Below are positions 59,522 through 64,000 of a stretch of 64,000 nt of DNA, one piece after another; the stretch's first letter is position 1, and each line of letters opens with the position of its first letter. Position numbers and translations under genes: made by a program. The notes beneath the pieces were generated by a model. The model made no database searches and was not told the DNA's origin. It was given only the letters and a program-made list of their open reading frames with translations. This DNA comes from Neurospora tetraspora (taxonomy: Eukaryota > Ascomycota > Sordariomycetes > Sordariales > Sordariaceae): the NCBI RefSeq assembly GCF_033439725.1, contig NW_026944383.1:2852001-2916000 (forward strand), written 5' to 3'.

Positions 59522-60851
59522 TTAATTAATTCTTATTAAATCAAAGATTCGATCGTAAGCCTCTTCGTCCTCCTCGTCCTCGTCACTGTCCTCGTCACTG
59601 TCCTCGTCGCTGTCCTCGTCGCTGCCCCAATCCTCAGTATCATTCCACTCACCAGTCTCCTCGTCCTCTACAGTCTCAACGCATTTCACAATCACTTCCA
59701 TCTCCTTCCTCATACCGTTGATAACATCCTCCGACGAAACTACCGGCGGTATTGTTTCCGGTCCGCAAAGTTCCATCAGGAAAGCTTCGATCTCCTCAGG
59801 AGCCGACAGTTTGCTGTGGGCAGCCATGGCCATTAACGTGCCGTCTCTGCAATATCGCCCCGGTGTACCGAAGGGCTTGGTGGTTCTATAGCGAGCCCAG
59901 ATATTCTCCCACCCTGCCCTTTGCTTATCCCTGATTCGAATTAGGGTGAGCATGAACCGAAAATACAGAAAACTTGCACTTGGGCGGTGGTCGTTTAGGA
60001 ACTCGAGTTCCTTCCCATCGATCGGCGAATCTTTGATATCGGATGATATGATATCAATTTTCCACCTAGTGATGGGTGATTCGGACGGATCGACTGGGAC
60101 GATAACAATTTGGTACTCGTCGAACCAGCTCTTAAGGTAGTGGGTCATTAGCAACGAGTTCGTTGGAGTGTCAACTTCGTGCGCCATCTCGCCAAAGAGG
60201 TGCTCCGGGATGGCTCCATCATCAAGAAAATACGGCACAATATGCGCCGCCCTGGCATATGTAGTACATACCCAGCGCCCAGTGATGTGACACACAAGTG
60301 GACCCACTCATCTCATACCAGCTCGATCTATGTCCTCCTTCGTAGTAGTCCTCGGCCTTGCTAAGCCACATTTCGGCACGCTTCTTTCTCCTGTCCGGCC
60401 CTTCCTGGTCCTTAAACATGGCACGGACCACGTCGCTGAAGGCGGCTCCATGGTCGTTCCCGGGGAGCTTTGGAATCAAGCTGTTCTCCATATGTAACAG
60501 ACGAGAGTGCTCTTCCAAATGAAGGCTGGCAGACGCAAACCGTAGCTTGGCGTCCCTCATCCGTTTGTCGAACGCCTCGGAGGTTATGAAAGTCGATCCT
60601 CTCAACGTGGAGGCAATTTTCATATCTGCTTCGGCAATATGCATATTGAGTCTGGCAATCCTCTCCGCCCGCTGGGTGTTCTTCAAAAGCTTTTGGGGAT
60701 CATGCAAACCGTCTGGTGACTCTCCAGTGATTTCTTCCAACAAGCTTGAGAGTCTTTTTCGCATCCTCCGTCGTTGTTTGATAGTCCGTTCCTCTTCATA
60801 CTCGTCGTGGTCCATTGGGGAGGCTTGACTTGGCAGTAGGGGTCCGGGCAA
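59522..60851 (-). pseudogene. Fungal HNH-endonuclease-domain protein (HNH_2 type) with an apparent frameshift
   Basis: The N-terminal part (60851 to about 60,300) is a charged, probably helical region. The C-terminal part carries the HNH_2-like core: CHITGRW, then ARAAHIVPYF, then SLLMTHYLKSWFDEYQIVIVP, and an acidic Asp/Glu-Ser tail ending at 59522. Such proteins are common, variable and of unknown role in filamentous fungi; the domain suggests nuclease action. The two parts are in different phases. The break lies at a short CA/TG dinucleotide tract (60290-60296, on the minus strand just before CHITG). One dinucleotide more there would keep the frame, and no intron explains it. It is either a recent pseudogene or a sequencing/strain difference. 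The start could also be the second Met at 60815. Confidence 0.65.
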
Positions 60852-61025
60852 ATAACAAGCCGAAGCGTGTGTGTAGGTGTCTTGTAGTACAGATACCTCT
60901 AGGGACCTAACGAAGGGTGGTTGGATCTGAGAAGGATCAGAAAGTAGACGGTAGGTAGGTAAAATGCTTGATTGATGGTTTGATGGGTTGAAGAGGAAAA
61001 GGGGTGCCAGTCTCAGTTAAATTCT

Positions 61026-61319
61026 GTGGAGATGGAAAGTTGGACTGGAGGGTATATTTCGAAGGTCACAGACGGATCGCAAGGAAAGAACTGGGAGCGA
61101 GGTACTTTACAGGCAGAGAAATCTTTTAGGATGGGCCACAATATTCATAGTAAAAGCTCTTCCAAATTGACTCATAGACCGAGAGAAAAGAGGGGATGGC
61201 GTAATCCTGCAATGCAGGAATTTTTCCTCGACGGACTTCCGAAAGATGCAATGTATGAGGTACTTGATGCATTAAACTGTAGTCTATACCATTCTCCGGA
61301 CACCTCGGGGGTATCGTAA
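61026..61319 (+). other. 97-codon open frame, probably not a gene
   Basis: A plus-strand frame upstream of the HNH gene and opposite in direction. It has no homology I recognise and average composition. I list it because the interval 60,852-61,580 otherwise holds nothing. Confidence 0.15.
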
Positions 61320-61580
61320 CTCCTCTTTTGTCATATCACTGGAAAATATCTATCCCGGACTGTCCCAAACTCCACAAGAACGCATTGAAATGCCTCGGCA
61401 CGGATTGAAAATGCATCAACAAGATGTAAATGGACATACCTCTACTCAGCATCGGAATTAGCATATTCAGGACATATTGGGCTTTGATCTGGGAGCGAGA
61501 CACATGAACTAGATATGAAAACGCCTAGAGAAGTTGACGCGAGGTCTCGAGCTAACAAACAAACCAGTCCCCGCTGTCTT

Positions 61581-61893
61581 CTAGTCCTCCTCGTCCTCAT
61601 CACTTTCCTCGTCACTGTCGTCTTCTCCTTGGTCTTCGTTCCCATCCTCACCACTATCCTCATCATCCTCGTCGTCATCATCCACTCGTATTATTAACTC
61701 GTTGAATCTCAGTACTCCTCGAACTTTGTCCTCGTGTGACATAACCGCCGGTATTGAGTCCGGTAGGCAAGGTTCCACCAAGTAGGTTTCGACCTCTTGG
61801 GGAGACATGAGTCAGCCGTGGGCAGCTAAGGCATCAATACGCCGTCTCTATTGTAGAGGTACCGGCCCGGTGTAGGGAAGGGCCTCGTAGTCT
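61581..61893 (-). pseudogene. Truncated paralogue of the HNH gene (3' end only)
   Basis: The minus strand here repeats the last third of the neighbouring HNH gene. It has a decayed counterpart of the GTPGRYCRDGTLM region (about 61,893-61,830), then SPQEVETYLVEPCLPDSIPA, matching SAPEEIEAFLMELCGPETIPP of the HNH protein, then an Asp/Glu tail. The upstream portion, including the HNH core, is absent, and a stop and a phase change separate the pieces. This is a relic of a tandem duplication, truncated on its 5' side about 44 bp from the MITE. Confidence 0.7.
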
Positions 61894-61937
61894 GGTAACT
61901 TACCTACAAACAAGCTGTAAACATGCATCTGAATCTA

Positions 61938-62092
61938 CCGTATAAACTCGCAAAATTGAGATTCGGGAATGCAGGGTTAAAGGTGTTGGTCAACCACATA
62001 CAACTACATACATTAGGCATACATGCTCTTTTACATCTTTAACCCTGCGTTGTGCCTGCATTCCCTAATCACAATTTCGCGAGTTTATACGG
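61938..62092. mobile_element. Stowaway-like MITE, 155 bp
   Basis: The ends are inverted repeats: CCGTATAAACTCGC at 61938-61951 and its reverse complement at 62079-62092. Similarity extends inward about 40 bp, through GGGAATGCAGG and GGGTTAAAG, with small gaps. The element is flanked by TA on both sides (61936-61937 and 62093-62094), the target site of Tc1/mariner elements. There is no coding capacity. It is probably mobilised by a mariner-type transposase elsewhere in the genome. Confidence 0.75.
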
Positions 62093-62202
62093 TACACAAG
62101 AGGCCTTGAACTAAACTGAACAAGTCGAATACACTACGCTTCTGCCAAGTTCTTGTCCGTCTTCGGTTTATGTTTGAGAACTTTCGCCCGGCGCCCTTCA
62201 AC

Positions 62203-64000
62203 TTATCGAATCCGCCTCTCTCTCTCTTTCCCCTGACAAGTTCCCAACGTCCCAAACCAAGAACTCGAAACGTCTCTTTGCCGTTGATAGGCATACGGAG
62301 CCTCCAGACTGATCTTCCGTGTCGTCGCATCCACAAATCCTATCCCGTCCGCCCCGTGATCCGTCAACAGCGTTACCTCCGCAACCCTCCCTCTAGCCTC
62401 CATCTCCTGCACTGTCTTAGCACCATCCAAAACACTCGCAACCGCCGGGCCGTTGGCCAAAATCGCAACCACTTCGTCCCCCAAAGCGGCAATGGCTCCT
62501 TCCTCCTGCTCATCAACACCTCGCCCTGCGCGGCCCCTCCGCCACCCGAGAGCCTAGCCCCCCACCACCCCAACTTCCACGACCAGCTCGTCGACCTCAA
62601 CGCCGTCAACACGATAAACAATATCCCGACCAGCTCAAGCGCGCAATGCAGTATGATCCACCACCAGTCTATGTGGTAAACCGGTTCCAGATATTCTACG
62701 CTGCGCACCTCGTTGATGCCGCCAAAGACGGGGTTGTCGGCTCCGTACTCGAAGGCGTCTGTCAGGTTGTCTGCGCCGCGTCTGATCACGTTGGTTAGAC
62801 CCTGGGCGATGCTGGCCCATTTTTGTTTGAGGTCGTCTGTCTCCCAGAATACGCGAGCGATGCTGGGTGAGAACCAGTTGGAGCGGAGGTCGTAGTAGCC
62901 GTTGATGGGTTTCCAGTTGTCGGAGAGGGAGACAGCTGCTGCTTCAAAATCTTTTGAGCCCATTCCTGCAGCCGAGTCTGAGCAGTTGGTGAGCGGGGAG
63001 ACACATGTCGAGAAGGTCCGTTGCATAAAAGCGCTTATGCCGTCCACGGCCACTTGGTTGATGTTGTACACGTTATGGTGGTTATCCAAATTGAGACGGA
63101 GCGAGAGGTCGGTGCGTGGGAAGCGGGAGAGGCGCGGGTGGAAGGCGATGCTGTCGTTTTGGGCGGCGGTGAGGTTGGAGAGGCCTTGGAGGTTATCCCC
63201 GTCAAGGTCGAAGGTCCATGATTCGGGATCGCGGACGAATGGCGTGTCTTCTATGGATTCTTCAAAGTAACGCCCGCTGGTTACGTTGGCGGTTGTTATC
63301 TGCTTTACGCAGTAGTAGAGAGCGCACTCGATTGCTTCGACTTGGTTGCTTTCTTGGTCCGGGAGCAGCTGTACGGGATCGGTGCGGTGTCTGATGATGC
63401 TTTGGGACCAGATCAGTGTCTTTGCTTTCTGCTGCCAGTCCAGTCTGTCCTGGGTTATGACTTCGGCTGGGTTTGCTGTGCCTTTCATGGTCATAGCAAT
63501 GGAGTTGTCAAGATACTGGTCATTGGGAAGACTGTATTGGACGATGGGATCACCGCGCCTAGTAACCACACTCCTGGCGCCTTTGCTATGACTGAGACTA
63601 ATGTTCAGCTGCTTGTCCGGGTCAACCTTTTTGATGAGAAGCTGGTCGGTCAAGTTCATGCAAGAGGAACAAACGGCCAGAGTCGCGAAGTCACCCTTAA
63701 AGGGGCATTCGCCATTTGGACATCGGAATTTGGTTTGTTGCAAGACTGATTCCAGTGGCTCCGCGATGCCGTACATGATAGCCGATTGCATGGTTAAATC
63801 GGCTTCAGCATCAACGACTGCGTAGATGCCGACGTTCTCGCGCCTTGTATCAGTATGGCTGATCTGATCAAATACGTGGAATCTCAGGAGGGCGCTTGAA
63901 AGAAAGACTCACGGGCACCGCCATCTGAATCTGTTTCCCTGAGCACGTACTTGCTTCCCCGAGAGTACTTCATAGCCCTTGAGACGGAAGCGCCTTCGCC
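62203..64000 (-). CDS. DUF3176-like fungal membrane protein, 5' end cut by the window edge
   Basis: A large fungal-specific protein family of unknown function with an extracytoplasmic domain and membrane segments. Visible exons are 64000-63913 (partial) and 63843 downward, separated by a 69-nt intron (63844-63912; GTGAGT donor, ACAAG acceptor) that keeps the phase. The conserved part reads IYAVVDAEADLTMQSAIMYG, then a Cys-rich NGECPF/CSSC region, then several N-glycosylation sites. A membrane segment (WWWIILHCALELVGILFIVL) lies near 62,650. After it the frame changes: the tail in phase (GDEVVAILANGPAVASVL to a stop at 62203) is offset from the preceding part somewhere in about 62,490-62,560. 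No good intron explains this, so it is a frameshift or sequence error. The family is assigned by overall layout only. Confidence 0.55.

Overview
The window is nuclear DNA of a filamentous ascomycete, almost certainly Neurospora (N. crassa or a close relative). Three things point there: short GT-AG introns of about 57-230 nt with CTAAC/CTGAC-type branch sites; a 20 kb AT-rich block with the mark of repeat-induced point mutation (RIP: very few CpA/TpG, abundant TpA, almost no open frames); and a gene order of a SAD-1-type RNA-dependent RNA polymerase, D-lactate dehydrogenase, ribosomal protein S4, a two-Myb telobox protein and a LysM/GPI chitinase, which I recall as the N. crassa linkage group I order around sad-1. 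That recollection was not checked.

Layout. 0-1.4 kb: a gene of unknown function on the plus strand with a C-homopolymer in its intron. 1.56-6.53 kb: sad-1, minus strand, two exons, 1,637 aa. 8.0-10.1 kb: mitochondrial D-lactate dehydrogenase, minus strand, five exons. 10.1-12.06 kb: no convincing gene. 12.06-31.99 kb: a RIP-mutated AT-rich island. It holds a short, broken, gypsy-like LTR retrotransposon fossil (18.72-21.03 kb) that is visibly less mutated than its surroundings, a recurring 16-bp palindrome, and several tandem arrays. 32.08-32.36 kb: a small terminal-inverted-repeat element at the island edge. 32.4-39.9 kb: no convincing gene. 39.9-41.1 kb: ribosomal protein S4 (minus, three exons), whose upstream region has telobox motifs. 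42.1-44.0 kb: a two-Myb telobox protein (minus). 44.0-53.07 kb: a second long stretch without a convincing gene. 53.07-56.54 kb: a secreted GH18 chitinase with LysM and a GPI tail (minus, two exons). 57.4-64 kb: an accessory-looking stretch with two small genes of unknown function (one with an in-frame stop), an HNH-nuclease-domain gene with an apparent frameshift, a truncated paralogous relic of its 3' end, a 155-bp Stowaway-like MITE, and a DUF3176-like membrane protein that runs off the right edge.

Nearly all recognisable genes are on the minus strand. They do not form a pathway. Two links are of interest: a genome-defence gene (meiotic silencing) lies about 5.5 kb from an island shaped by another genome-defence process (RIP), and a telobox-binding-type Myb gene sits next to a ribosomal protein gene whose upstream region carries telobox sequences.
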